Assembly (NCBI GenBank): GCA_046155605.1
Contig: JBJXFQ010000043.1
Location: 1-24,316 of the forward strand
Direction of reading: 5' to 3'
Length of the DNA stretch: 24,316 bases
Source of the DNA: JAEUIZ01 sp046155605
Lineage (GTDB): Bacteria; Planctomycetota; Phycisphaerae; Phycisphaerales; UBA1924
Part shown: piece by piece, positions 15,090-23,500 of the stretch
How positions within the stretch are numbered: the stretch's first letter is position 1
Layout of the letters: every line of letters begins with the position of its first letter
Position numbers and translations under genes: made by a program
The notes under the pieces: model-generated
Databases searched by the model: none
Seen by the model: the letters and a program-made list of their open reading frames with translations, nothing else
What the model was told of the DNA's origin: nothing

Positions 15090-16112
15090 ATGGCATTCTG
15101 GGGCTTGCTGCCGGTGCGAGACGAGGCGGACATCGTCGCGCAAACGCTGGCGCATGTGCTGACGTGGGCCGACGGCGTGTTTGTCGCGGACACGGGGAGC
15201 ACGGACGGGACATGGGAGATCGTGCGGGAGATCGCGTCGCGGGAGCGGCGGGTGGTCTTGCTCGGGCGCGAGGAGGTGTATTACCACGTCGGGTATCGGG
15301 CGTTCATGTTCGAGCGGGCGCGGGCGAGGTTTGGGCATGGCGACTGGATCGCGCGGCTCGACGCGGACGAGTTCTATCAAGAGTCGCCGGTGGAGTTTGT
15401 GCGAAGGTGTGTGCGGCGGCCCGAGGGGCTGGTGCGGGCGCTGATGTATGAGTTTGTGCTGACGGAGCCGGAGGCGGCTGCTTGCGAGGCGGCGGGGTGC
15501 GAGGGGGGCGCGGAATCGCGCGGCGTGCCGATCGAGCGGCGGCGGAGGCAATATTATATTGATCCCGCGCCCGAGTATCGATTGTTCAGGTATCGGCGGT
15601 GGATGCGGTGGACGCCGGAGCGGGGCCTGCCGTGGCGGCCGGGGGTGACGGCGTACGAGCGGATCGCGGTGCGGCACTATCGGTGTCGCGATCCGGAGCA
15701 GATTCGGCGGCGGTGCCGGGTGCGGTCGGCGATGGTGCGGGAGACGCGGCGATCGGGGCCGCATTGGCGGGTGGAGGATTGGCGGAAGTGGGTGTGGCGG
15801 GCGGACGATCCGAGGCTGCGGATGTGGGTGGAGGGGGAGGACTTACCGCGATTTGCGAGCGCGCGGGCGGCGAGGTGGACGCGGGGGCACGTGGCGCGGC
15901 AGGTGTTCTATGGATTGGGGTTGGCGAATGTCGCGGACCTGTTTGGGAGGAGGATGCCGGGCGATGCGCGGCCGCGGAAGATTGAGGCCGAGGTGCAGCG
16001 GGCGCTGGAGGTGGCGGGAAGGGACGGGGGGACAATGGGACGAAGGGACGAGGTGGAAGAACGAAGCGGCGGCGGGGAAGGGACCGAAGAGAAGGGGAGG
16101 GAGAACCTGTAG
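15090..16112 (+). CDS. Family-2-type glycosyltransferase
   Basis: 340 residues, cytoplasmic, no membrane segment. GT-A motifs: 'LLPVRDEADIVAQTL' at the start (nucleotide-sugar strand), 'VADTGSTDGTWEIV' (D34, D39) and the DxD-containing 'WIARLDADEFY' (D91, D93), which would bind the metal and the sugar nucleotide. The middle has 'PAPEYRLFRYRRWMRWTPER', as in GT2 relatives that act on cell-surface glycans. Donor and acceptor cannot be inferred. The C-terminal ~32 residues (from about GRDGGTMGRRDE) are encoded by a polypurine octamer tract, and the stop codon lies in that element, so the native tail was probably different. The ATG at 15090 directly precedes the first beta strand; the Shine-Dalgarno is weak. 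Likely co-transcribed with the upstream lipoprotein gene. Confidence 0.85.
   Translation: MAFWGLLPVRDEADIVAQTLAHVLTWADGVFVADTGSTDGTWEIVREIASRERRVVLLGREEVYYHVGYRAFMFERARARFGHGDWIARLDADEFYQESPVEFVRRCVRRPEGLVRALMYEFVLTEPEAAACEAAGCEGGAESRGVPIERRRRQYYIDPAPEYRLFRYRRWMRWTPERGLPWRPGVTAYERIAVRHYRCRDPEQIRRRCRVRSAMVRETRRSGPHWRVEDWRKWVWRADDPRLRMWVEGEDLPRFASARAARWTRGHVARQVFYGLGLANVADLFGRRMPGDARPRKIEAEVQRALEVAGRDGGTMGRRDEVEERSGGGEGTEEKGRENL
16017..16112. repeat. Polypurine GGGACGA tract forming the 3' end of the glycosyltransferase gene
   Basis: GGGAAGGGACGGGGGGACAA, then GGGACGAAGGGACGAGGTGG and further A/G-rich sequence, run to the TAG at 16110, immediately before the hairpin at 16114. The GGGACGA units and the 'GTAG + hairpin' junction are shared with the tracts at 12921 and 20263. 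Confidence 0.8.
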
Positions 16113-16113
16113 T

Positions 16114-16224
16114 CACCGGTCTGGAGGCCGGTGCCACCCAAGAGCGGCACGCACCGGAGCGAGCGGCGGACCTGCACCGGCAAATGGAAGCGCACCGACC
16201 GCACAAAGCCGCGGTCGGTGGCAC
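16114..16224 (+). repeat. Pair of hairpins of the dispersed repeat family, intergenic
   Basis: First hairpin: CACCGGTCT-GG-AGGCCGGTG (16114-16133, one G-T wobble) followed by CCACCCAAGAGCGG. Second: CACCGACCGC, an 8-nt loop, GCGGTCGGTG (16193-16220) followed by GCAC. The second has almost the same stem as the hairpin at 13189-13216 but a different loop. The 140-bp gap between the glycosyltransferase stop (16112) and the next start (16253) is nearly all repeat. Confidence 0.85.
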
Positions 16225-16252
16225 GGCGCACAGCGATGTACGGAGCAGCGCG

Positions 16253-17098
16253 ATGATGTTTCTCGTGAGTCTTGCGGCGGTGGTGATGGTTGCGACTGGG
16301 CAGCCGGTGCTGCGCGCGCCGGCGGGATTTGCGGCGCGGTACGAGGTTGAGTCGCGGCTGACGAGCGGCGAGGGCGCAGAGGCCGGGGGCGATGCGGCGT
16401 GGACGCTCGAACAGCGGGCGCGCGTGTCGCTGAAAGAGGAAGGGCCCAATGCCGAGGGAGCGGCGACGATCACCTTTGCGTTCGAAACCCTTGCGGCGAC
16501 GCTGCGCGAGGGTACCGTGGAGACGGACTTCGCATGGCGGGTCGGCGATGCCGCGCCGGCGGATGAGCCCGAGTCAGCCGCGGCAATGCGAAAGGCGGCG
16601 GGAGGTGGTTTCAGGCTCGAGCGATTCGGCGGTGCCCTGATTGAAGAGGTCGAAGGCGGCCCGGGCGCGAGGCGGATGCGGCGGGAGCCGGAGCGGGTGA
16701 AGTGGCTCGGGGTGTTTGCGGCGTCGGCGCTGCCGCGGACGCTGGGGCCGATCGTGGCGCTGGATGGGTCGGGGAAGGCGCGAGCGGTTGGGGACGAATG
16801 GCTGATCGAACATCGCCTGAGCAGCGCGGCGGTGTTGCGGCTGAGGCCGCGGGTTGTATCGATCGAGGGCGAGCGCGTGGTGGTCCGCGGGGCGGTGGAA
16901 ATTGAGACCGAGTCGGCGGAGCCCGAGATCACGGTGATCGTGCGCGAGGGCGCGTTCAGCGCAGAATGGTCGGGCGAGCGGCTGGTGTCGAGCGAGTTGC
17001 AGTATGAGGCGGCGTGGACGGCGACGCTGGCGACGGAGCCGCCGATCGAGCAGAAGACGACGACCTCGACGCGGATCAGGCTGACGCTGGTGCCTTGA
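16253..17098 (+). CDS. Small secreted protein of unknown function
   Basis: 281 residues with a short signal peptide (MMFLVSLAAVVMVATGQPV, likely cut near ATG/Q). The mature part alternates strands: 'FAARYEVESRLTSGEG', 'WTLEQRARVSLKEEG', 'ATITFAFETLAATLREG', 'WLIEHRLSSAAVLRLRPR', 'VVVRGAVEIETE' and a final 'TTTSTRIRLTLVP'. This is compatible with a LolA-like or other half-barrel fold, but I recognise no named family. The ATG at 16253 is preceded by GGAG at 7 nt; upstream in-frame codons lie in the hairpin repeat and are not counted. Its end overlaps the convergent membrane-protein gene by 23 bp. Confidence 0.7.
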   Translation: MMFLVSLAAVVMVATGQPVLRAPAGFAARYEVESRLTSGEGAEAGGDAAWTLEQRARVSLKEEGPNAEGAATITFAFETLAATLREGTVETDFAWRVGDAAPADEPESAAAMRKAAGGGFRLERFGGALIEEVEGGPGARRMRREPERVKWLGVFAASALPRTLGPIVALDGSGKARAVGDEWLIEHRLSSAAVLRLRPRVVSIEGERVVVRGAVEIETESAEPEITVIVREGAFSAEWSGERLVSSELQYEAAWTATLATEPPIEQKTTTSTRIRLTLVP

Positions 17099-18146
17099 GC
17101 CTCAGGAGTCGATCGGGGCGGAGCCAGGCGATGCCCAGCGCGCCGCCGACGAGGTACACCACGGCCTCGGTGCCGGTGATGAAGAGGGCGACGGGGGCGT
17201 ATTGGCGTGCGACGTCGGCGGTGGTGCCGGCGCTGGCGAGGAGGACGGCGGCGATGCCTGTGGCCGCACCCTCGCGAAGCCCTGCCGCACCGGAAGGGCT
17301 GACGACGGAGAGAAGGTAGAAGACGAGGGCGATGGGGACGGCCTGGTGCAGCGGGGGATTGAGGCCGAAGATGTGGGCGGCAACGACGAAGCGAGCGGTG
17401 TGGCAAGCGACGTCGGAGGCGCGGAGGAGCATGGCGCTGCCGACGCTCGCGGGAGAGGCGAGCATATCAAAGCCGGCGTGGAGATTGCCCCAGGCACCCG
17501 AGCGGAGGAGGCGTTCGGCGCGGCCGAGGCGAAGGGCGTGCAGGAGCCGAATGAGGCGGTCGAGCCCGACCCGTCCGCGAAAGCCGCGGGCGACGAGCAC
17601 GACGATGATGGCGGCGGCGAGCGTGAGCACAAAGGTGAGCACGGCCCACGTCGCGTCCATCCGCTTGAGCGCCATGACTGTCGCGATCGGCGGGGTGAAC
17701 GAGGCCGACATGATGACGGCGACCGCCGCGAACCATGCTCCGATCATCGGCAACGGCACATGGTCGCGGCGTCGATGGATTAGTACGCGGGCGACCGCGC
17801 CGAGTTTCAACGGAAGATAACCGAGGAAGGTTGACACGGCGTTGACCGCCTGCACGTCGAGTACGCGCAGCCTGCGGGCCGGACGGAGCGTGATCCAGAA
17901 GACCAGGCCGTTGATGATGAGCGTGCCGGCGGAGCAGCCCAGGACGGCGAGGATGAGCGACATCGGCGCATCGGCGAGGCGGCTCCACTGGTCCTTGTTC
18001 TCGGGGCGGAAGGCCATGGAGACGCACCAACCGAGCGAGGCGAGGCCGGCGGCGAGGCCGATGACCTGGATCACCATCCGGCGGGCGCGGTGGGACTTCT
18101 TTGGCTGCGCGGGGGTCGAAGTGGGCGTTGAGGTTGGCGGGGTCAT
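17076..18146 (-). CDS. Polytopic membrane protein, LPG-synthase transmembrane/UPF0104-like
   Basis: 356 residues with about eight membrane segments after a basic, Pro/Thr-rich cytoplasmic start (TPPTSTPTSTPAQPKKSHRA). Family-like features: 'NAVSTFLGYLPLKLGAVARV', matching the conserved 'N.llP.R.GE..R' helix, and 'VVSPSGAAGLREG', matching the 'P.PGGlG.rE' motif. The family includes flippase/synthase membrane domains that handle aminoacyl-phospholipids or glycolipids; no aminoacyl-transferase domain is fused here. The ATG at 18146 overlaps the upstream stop as ATGA, so it is translationally coupled to the GT39-like gene. AGGA lies 9 nt upstream. Together the pair suggests transfer or flipping of a lipid-linked sugar; that is inference. 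Confidence 0.75.
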   Translation of the reverse strand: MTPPTSTPTSTPAQPKKSHRARRMVIQVIGLAAGLASLGWCVSMAFRPENKDQWSRLADAPMSLILAVLGCSAGTLIINGLVFWITLRPARRLRVLDVQAVNAVSTFLGYLPLKLGAVARVLIHRRRDHVPLPMIGAWFAAVAVIMSASFTPPIATVMALKRMDATWAVLTFVLTLAAAIIVVLVARGFRGRVGLDRLIRLLHALRLGRAERLLRSGAWGNLHAGFDMLASPASVGSAMLLRASDVACHTARFVVAAHIFGLNPPLHQAVPIALVFYLLSVVSPSGAAGLREGAATGIAAVLLASAGTTADVARQYAPVALFITGTEAVVYLVGGALGIAWLRPDRLLRLKAPASA

Positions 18147-20245
18147 CGCGCGGGTTCCTGCGGGATTATCGGCTGAGCGGATGGCTCGGGAGCGAGCGGG
18201 ATGATCTCAAAGACGCCGATGGGACCCGCGGCGCGGACGGGGCGTGCGTGGGCTTGGAGGAAGGCGAGGATGGCCTCGGGGGTGAGGGCGGGATCAAGCC
18301 AGCCGCTGCGCGAGAGGCGGTCGAGTTCGGATTCGTCAATGACGACGATGCCGACGCCAAGCGCGGCGAGATCGGCGGCCCAGGCGCGCGGATCGCCCGG
18401 GTGTCGGCGGATAGCGCGGGCGAGCGGAGACTCGTCCCAGGTTGTGGCATAGATCGTGCGTCCGGTGTAGTAGAGGGGTGTGGCGCTGCCGACGAGCAGA
18501 ACGCCGACGTTCGGAGGAGTGACGAGGTTGACGAACGTCTGTATGGGGCAATCGGCGAGGAAGCGGTTGCGGTCGTCGGGGCTCGCGGCGGCGAGCGCGG
18601 TGCGCGCGTGCTGGCCTGTGAGCGTGGAGGGGCCGGGGACCAGGAGGGCGTTGGGCGTGCCGGTGCGATCGCCCCCGGGCTGCCTCAGGAAGTTCCAGAC
18701 GGATGTGACCGCGAGTACGGCGAGGAGCGCGGCGGGGATGGCAGGGCGCGCCGCGGTGGTGGCAGCGAGGCCAACGAGGACAGCGGCGGGTACGGCGAGC
18801 GGCAACAGGAAGCGGGACTGAATGTGGGTCAAAAAGAGCCAGGCGATGAGGCCCAGGGCCGTGCCAAAGCCCAGGAGCGAAGCGATTCGGCGGGTGCGGA
18901 GATCAATGGCTCGGCGAGAGAGCACGAACCAGGCAACGGCGGCGAGGGGGAAGAAAATGGACCATTGTGCGTGGAGGAGGCCGCGGTGGCGTGGGCCTGC
19001 GGGGTCGGCGGGGTCAGGAAGCACGAGCAGGCGCAGGCGGTCGAGGACCGAGCCGCGGAAGTGGTGGGCGCTGGCGTAGCGGGAGAGTTGCTCGGGGGAC
19101 CAATGAGCGTTCCCGAACCACGCGGCGGCGAAGGGAAAGACGGGATTGCCCGCGTGGAGGGCGTTTCGGACGAGCCACGGGGCGATGGCGAGGCCGCCGG
19201 CGATCGCGGCGAGAGCGAGCGAGGCGGCGATCCGACGCGGGGCGGATCCGATGAGGAGCACGGCCACGCCGGGGGTCAGCAGGAACAGCGCTGTGGGCTT
19301 GCAGCCGCAAGCGACGCCGACGAGGAGTCCCGCGGCCAGGGCGCGGCGACGGAGGGCGAGGGTGGAATCCGACGCGGCGAGCAACGCGCCCGCGCCGAGC
19401 GAGAGCAAGGCGGTCTCGTTGTACGCGAGCGAGCCTGTGACAACGACCCAGGGCACAGCGAGGATCGCGATGCAGGCCCACAGGCCCGATTGCGGGCGGA
19501 TGGAGTTGGCGAGTTGGGCGACAAGCCACGCGGCGAGGATGGCGAACCACGCGGAGAGAAACTGGCAAGCGAGGAGAACGGTGCCATCCCCGACCAGAAG
19601 CCCGCCGGGGCGACCATTCCCGGCGAGCGCGGCGAGGTGGACGTAGGCGGATTCGACGTAACTGGGGAGGTAGGAGTAGACGTTGTGCGCGAGGGGTTGG
19701 ACGCGGCCCAGCGCGAGCCACTCGCGCGGCAGTTGCAGGTGGTAACTCAGGGCGTCGTAGCCGCCGGCCTCGGAGGCCCAGAGCCAGCCGGGGGTGTTGG
19801 CGGCGGCGGCGAGCATGACGGCGACGGGCGGCAGAGCGAGAAAGAGCCAGGGAGAGAGGCGCGGAAGTGCCTGTTGCCCGCGGCGAGAGAGGTGGAGCGC
19901 GAGCAGGACGAGCCCGAGGCCTACGGGAATGGAGGCGAGGATTTGGCCCAGCGTGCCCGACAGCAGGCCGAGGCAGCCCAGGGCGTGGCTGAGGGAGAGG
20001 AGGATGGCGACGCCGAGCGGGGCAGCGATGGCGGCGGGGTGGTGCGAGGGGGTGAGGAAGCGGATGAGGGGGAGGCCCAGGCCGATGCCGCCGAGCAAAA
20101 AGGCGGCGGCGAGCGAGCCGGAGCGGGCGAGAGCGAGGAGGGCGGCGATGGGGCCGGCGAGGAGGTCGGGCTGGCCTGTGCCGATGGCGGCGAGGGCGAG
20201 GAAGCAGAGGAGGGCGGCGGCGAGGCCGAGGATGGAGCGATTCAC
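18143..20245 (-). CDS. Large polytopic membrane protein, GT39/PMT-like glycosyltransferase candidate
   Basis: 700 residues from the GTG at 20245, with roughly a dozen hydrophobic helices in the first ~480 and a soluble C-terminal part. The phrase 'EAGGYDALSYHLQLPREW' followed by 'NVYSYLPSYVESAYVHLAAL' is typical of GT-C enzymes of the GT39/ArnT-like kind, where acidic residues after an early membrane helix contact a polyprenyl-phosphate sugar. The C-terminal region has 'VGVLLVGSATPLYYTGRTIY' and a small alpha/beta domain ending 'GIVVIDESELDRL...'. The GTG is used because it starts the first hydrophobic helix; the longer frame upstream is repeat translation. No clear Shine-Dalgarno. It is first gene of the coupled pair with 18146. 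It has no confirmed substrate. Confidence 0.72.
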   Translation of the reverse strand: MNRSILGLAAALLCFLALAAIGTGQPDLLAGPIAALLALARSGSLAAAFLLGGIGLGLPLIRFLTPSHHPAAIAAPLGVAILLSLSHALGCLGLLSGTLGQILASIPVGLGLVLLALHLSRRGQQALPRLSPWLFLALPPVAVMLAAAANTPGWLWASEAGGYDALSYHLQLPREWLALGRVQPLAHNVYSYLPSYVESAYVHLAALAGNGRPGGLLVGDGTVLLACQFLSAWFAILAAWLVAQLANSIRPQSGLWACIAILAVPWVVVTGSLAYNETALLSLGAGALLAASDSTLALRRRALAAGLLVGVACGCKPTALFLLTPGVAVLLIGSAPRRIAASLALAAIAGGLAIAPWLVRNALHAGNPVFPFAAAWFGNAHWSPEQLSRYASAHHFRGSVLDRLRLLVLPDPADPAGPRHRGLLHAQWSIFFPLAAVAWFVLSRRAIDLRTRRIASLLGFGTALGLIAWLFLTHIQSRFLLPLAVPAAVLVGLAATTAARPAIPAALLAVLAVTSVWNFLRQPGGDRTGTPNALLVPGPSTLTGQHARTALAAASPDDRNRFLADCPIQTFVNLVTPPNVGVLLVGSATPLYYTGRTIYATTWDESPLARAIRRHPGDPRAWAADLAALGVGIVVIDESELDRLSRSGWLDPALTPEAILAFLQAHARPVRAAGPIGVFEIIPLAPEPSAQPIIPQEPAR

Positions 20246-20262
20246 GGGGCGAGTGTAATGAG

Positions 20263-20400
20263 GTAGGGACGGGGGGGACGGAGGGACGGGGGGACGAAGT
20301 GGGAAGAGGGAAGTAGCAACGAAGCGACGGAGCGACGAAGGGGAGAAGAAGCGGAAGAGACGTAGGTGAGGTAGACACCGATCTGGAGATCGGTGCCACC
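20263..20400 (+). repeat. Composite element: polypurine octamer tract followed by a perfect hairpin
   Basis: GTAGGGACGGGGGGGACGGA and more GGGACGG/A units are followed by GAAGCGACGGAGCGACGAAG, purines, GTAG, then CACCGATCT-GG-AGATCGGTG (20376-20395), a perfect 9-bp stem, and CCACCGAAGGCGGAG. It fills most of the 279-bp divergent gap between the GT39-like gene and smc. Confidence 0.88.
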
Positions 20401-20451
20401 GAAGGCGGAGACGTCGCGCGGGGCGTGTCGGCGGGAGTGGCGGGGGGCCGA

Positions 20452-20457
20452 TATATT
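20452..20457 (+). promoter_or_regulatory. Possible -10 of the smc promoter
   Basis: TATATT stands out in GC-rich sequence about 70 nt before the smc start and 50 nt after the hairpin repeat. No -35 of the TTGACA type is at 16-18 nt. If used, the repeat element would lie directly upstream of the promoter. Confidence 0.35.
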
Positions 20458-20524
20458 GTTGGGGCGATTGGTTCACCAGCCCCCCGGCCAAGGAATGGGC
20501 CGGATGAGCGACATGGAGGTCCGG

Positions 20525-23500
20525 ATGCGTCTGGCGCGGCTGACACTGAGCGGGTTCAAATCGTTCGCCGACACCACCGAGTTCACCTTTGACGAGGCCA
20601 TCACCGGCGTCGTCGGGCCCAACGGCTGCGGCAAGTCGAACATCGTTGACGCGATCAAGTGGGTTCTCGGCGAGCGGTCGAGCAAGAGCCTCCGCGGGAA
20701 GGAGATGATCGACGTCATCTTCGCCGGCTCGGCGGGGCGCAAGCCCGCGGGCATGGCGGCGGTCACGCTGGCGTTTGAGAATCCGGTGATTGGGGAAGGG
20801 AAGGAGGGACAAAGGGACGAGGGGACGCAGGGGGAAGCGACGGAGCGACGCAGCGACGGAGCGACGAAGCAAGAAGCGACCGAGAAAGCCGAACGAGCCG
20901 CGAGCGTGAGCGAGCGGTCCGACGAGCCCGGCGGAGGCACCGAGGAGCCCTCCGCTGATGAGCCCTCCGAGGTCCAGTTTGTCCGCGATTCCGCCCGCCG
21001 GCGTGCGTTGCCGATCGATGCCGACATGGTCGAGGTCGAACGCCGGCTCTATCGCGACGGGACGAGCCAGTACCTCATCAACAGCAAGCGGGCGCGGCTC
21101 AGGGACATCCGCGACCTTTTCCTTGACACCGGCGTCGGGGCCGACGCCTACTCGATCATCGAGCAGGGCAAGGTCGATGTGATGCTTCAGGCGAACCCCG
21201 TCGAACGCCGCGAAATCTTCGAAGAGGCGGCGGGCATCTCACGCTTCAAGGCGAGGAAGAAAGAAGCCCTGCGAAAGCTGGAACGCACCGAGCAGAATCT
21301 GGGTCTGTCACGGCAGCGCGTGGAGGACTTGGAAAAACGCCTTCGGAGTGTCAAGATTCAGGCGGGTAGGGCGCGGAACTTCCAGGAACACACTACGCAG
21401 CTCCGTGAACTGCAGTTGACCTACTCGCTGGCGGACTACCACCGGCTCAAGACGCAGTTGACGGAGGTGACCGAGCGGCTCGAGCAGTTGGAAGCGGACC
21501 GCGCCGCCGCCGCGCGGGAGATGGCCAAAGCCGAGCAGTCCCTGGCCGACGCGGAACTGGAACGCCAGCAGGTGCTCGCCCAGCAGAAGCAGGTGGAACA
21601 GGACCGCATGCAGCAGCAGGCCGCCCGCGAGCAGGCGCAGCAGCGTGCCCAGTTCACGGAGACCACCCTCAAGGACATCGAACGGCAGATAGAACGCGAT
21701 GCGAAGCGGGTCGAAGAGCTGTCTCAGCGGGGCGAGCAACTTACCAAAGAGCACACCGAGCAGACGGCCGCATCGCAGTCGCTGACCCAGGCACAGGCCG
21801 ACGTCACCGCGAAACTTGAGTCACTGCAGGAAGAGCACCGCAGGCTCCAGCACGAGCTCAATGAGAAGCGCAGCTCCATCGAGAACGAGAAGGCGGGGAT
21901 CGTCAGCCTGATGCGTCGTACGTCGCAACTGCACAACGAGATCAACTCGATCGGTCAGTTCGAGAAGGGGCTGGTGAGCAACCGCGAGCGGCTGGACAAG
22001 CGTGCGGCGCAGGTTTCGCAGGAGCTGGAGCGGCTGTTGACCGGCCGTGACCAGGCGACCGAGAAGCACGCCGAGGCCGCCTCGCTGATTACTGCCGAGA
22101 GTGCCAAGCTGGATGAGCTCAAGCGTCAGGCGTCCGATCTGGATGGCCGTCAGCGGGAGTTGTCCCAGCGACTGGCGACGACGAAGGAAGAACGCTCGGG
22201 TCTCGCCTCCCGCCGCGCGTTGCTGCAGGAGATGCACGACAAGCAGGAGGGCATCGCCGATCCGGTGAAGGCTGTCCTGGCGCGGCGTAACACCGCGCAC
22301 AACGGCGGGGGCACGTTCGGCTTTGTCCTGGGTCTGCTCGCCGACATGCTCGAAGTGGACGCCGACCAGGCCGCCGGAGCGCGGCTCGTGGAAGCCGCGT
22401 TGGGCGATCGCCAGCAGGCGCTGGTTGTCCGCAGTCTTGCCGATGTGTGTGACCCGGTCAGCGGCGGGGAGGCAGTCAAGTCGCTCGGTGGCCGAGTCAT
22501 GTTCCTGCCGGTCGATCAGTGTGTGATCGCCGCGGATGGGGGAGACACCGCCGCCTTTGCATTGCCGCCGGACGTCTGCCCGGTGCTGGATTTCGTCAAG
22601 TATCGCGAGGAGATCGCCCCCGTGGCCCACCGCCTGCTGGGGCGCACGCTGGTCGTGCCTTCGCTCGAGAGCGCGATGATGCTGCGCGGGGTGATGCCCT
22701 CGGGTTACCGTTTCGTCACGCGTACGGGTGAAGTGGTCGAGGTGGATGGCCGTGTGATCGCAGGGCCCAGCGCGTTGGCCGAGGGCACGGGCCTGATCTC
22801 ACGCCGCAGTGAATTGAGCAAACTCAACCGTCGCCTGGGTGAGTTGGACGGCATCATCGCCGAAGACCAGCAGGCGCTGGCTTCGCTCTCCGATCGCGCA
22901 ACGCACCTTGAGAAGACCTCGCAGGAACTGCGGCAGGCGATCTACGAGGCCAACACCGTCCGTGTCGAGTTGGCCAGCAGGCTTGAAACGTTCAATAGCC
23001 AGATCGCTCAGCTTGAGCGTGAGCAGCCGGTGATCTCCGCGGAGACCGAGCAGATCCACCGACAACTCCGCGACGCCGACGCCAAACGCAGTGCCCACGT
23101 GGAGGACGCCCGCCGGCTGGAGCAGGATTCCGCTGCGAAACAGGCCCGCCTTACCGAACTGGAGAAGGCCGTTGGGGAATTGGCGGAAGGTGTCGAGACG
23201 GCGAGGGAGTCCCTGACCACCGCCCGCGTCGAGAGCGGCAAGATCACCGAGCAGCTCAGCGCCGCTCTGAGGCAGGTTCGACAGATCGAGATCGCCCGCG
23301 CGGACACCGAGCGGCAGCACCGTTCGCTCGACGAGCAGCTCTCCCATCACCGCCTGCGGATCGAGGAACTCAAGGAGACCGCGCACCAGGCGCGGCAGCT
23401 TATCGAACAGACGGATGTGCGTCTGCGTGAGCTGGGGGTTCGCATTGATCTCGTGTCGCACAAGCTCGCCAAGGCCGACGCCGCGATGGCGGAGACGCGT

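Noticed and set aside
13905..15764. A 619-codon minus-strand open frame across the lipoprotein and glycosyltransferase genes
   Set aside because: Arg/Pro/His-rich, spans two well-supported plus-strand genes and has no recognisable fold.
15586..17406. A 606-codon minus-strand open frame
   Set aside because: Ser/Pro/Ala/Arg-rich shadow across the glycosyltransferase, the small secreted protein and the end of the membrane gene.
18101..20266. A 721-codon plus-strand open frame opposite the GT39-like gene
   Set aside because: Gly/Glu/Ala/Arg-rich with no domain; it is the antisense shadow expected from high-GC codon use, while the minus strand shows membrane helices and family phrases.
20246..20872. 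N-terminal extension of the GT39-like protein to 909 residues
   Set aside because: It would read through the repeat element and the 5' end of smc on the opposite strand; the hydrophobic start begins at the GTG at 20245.
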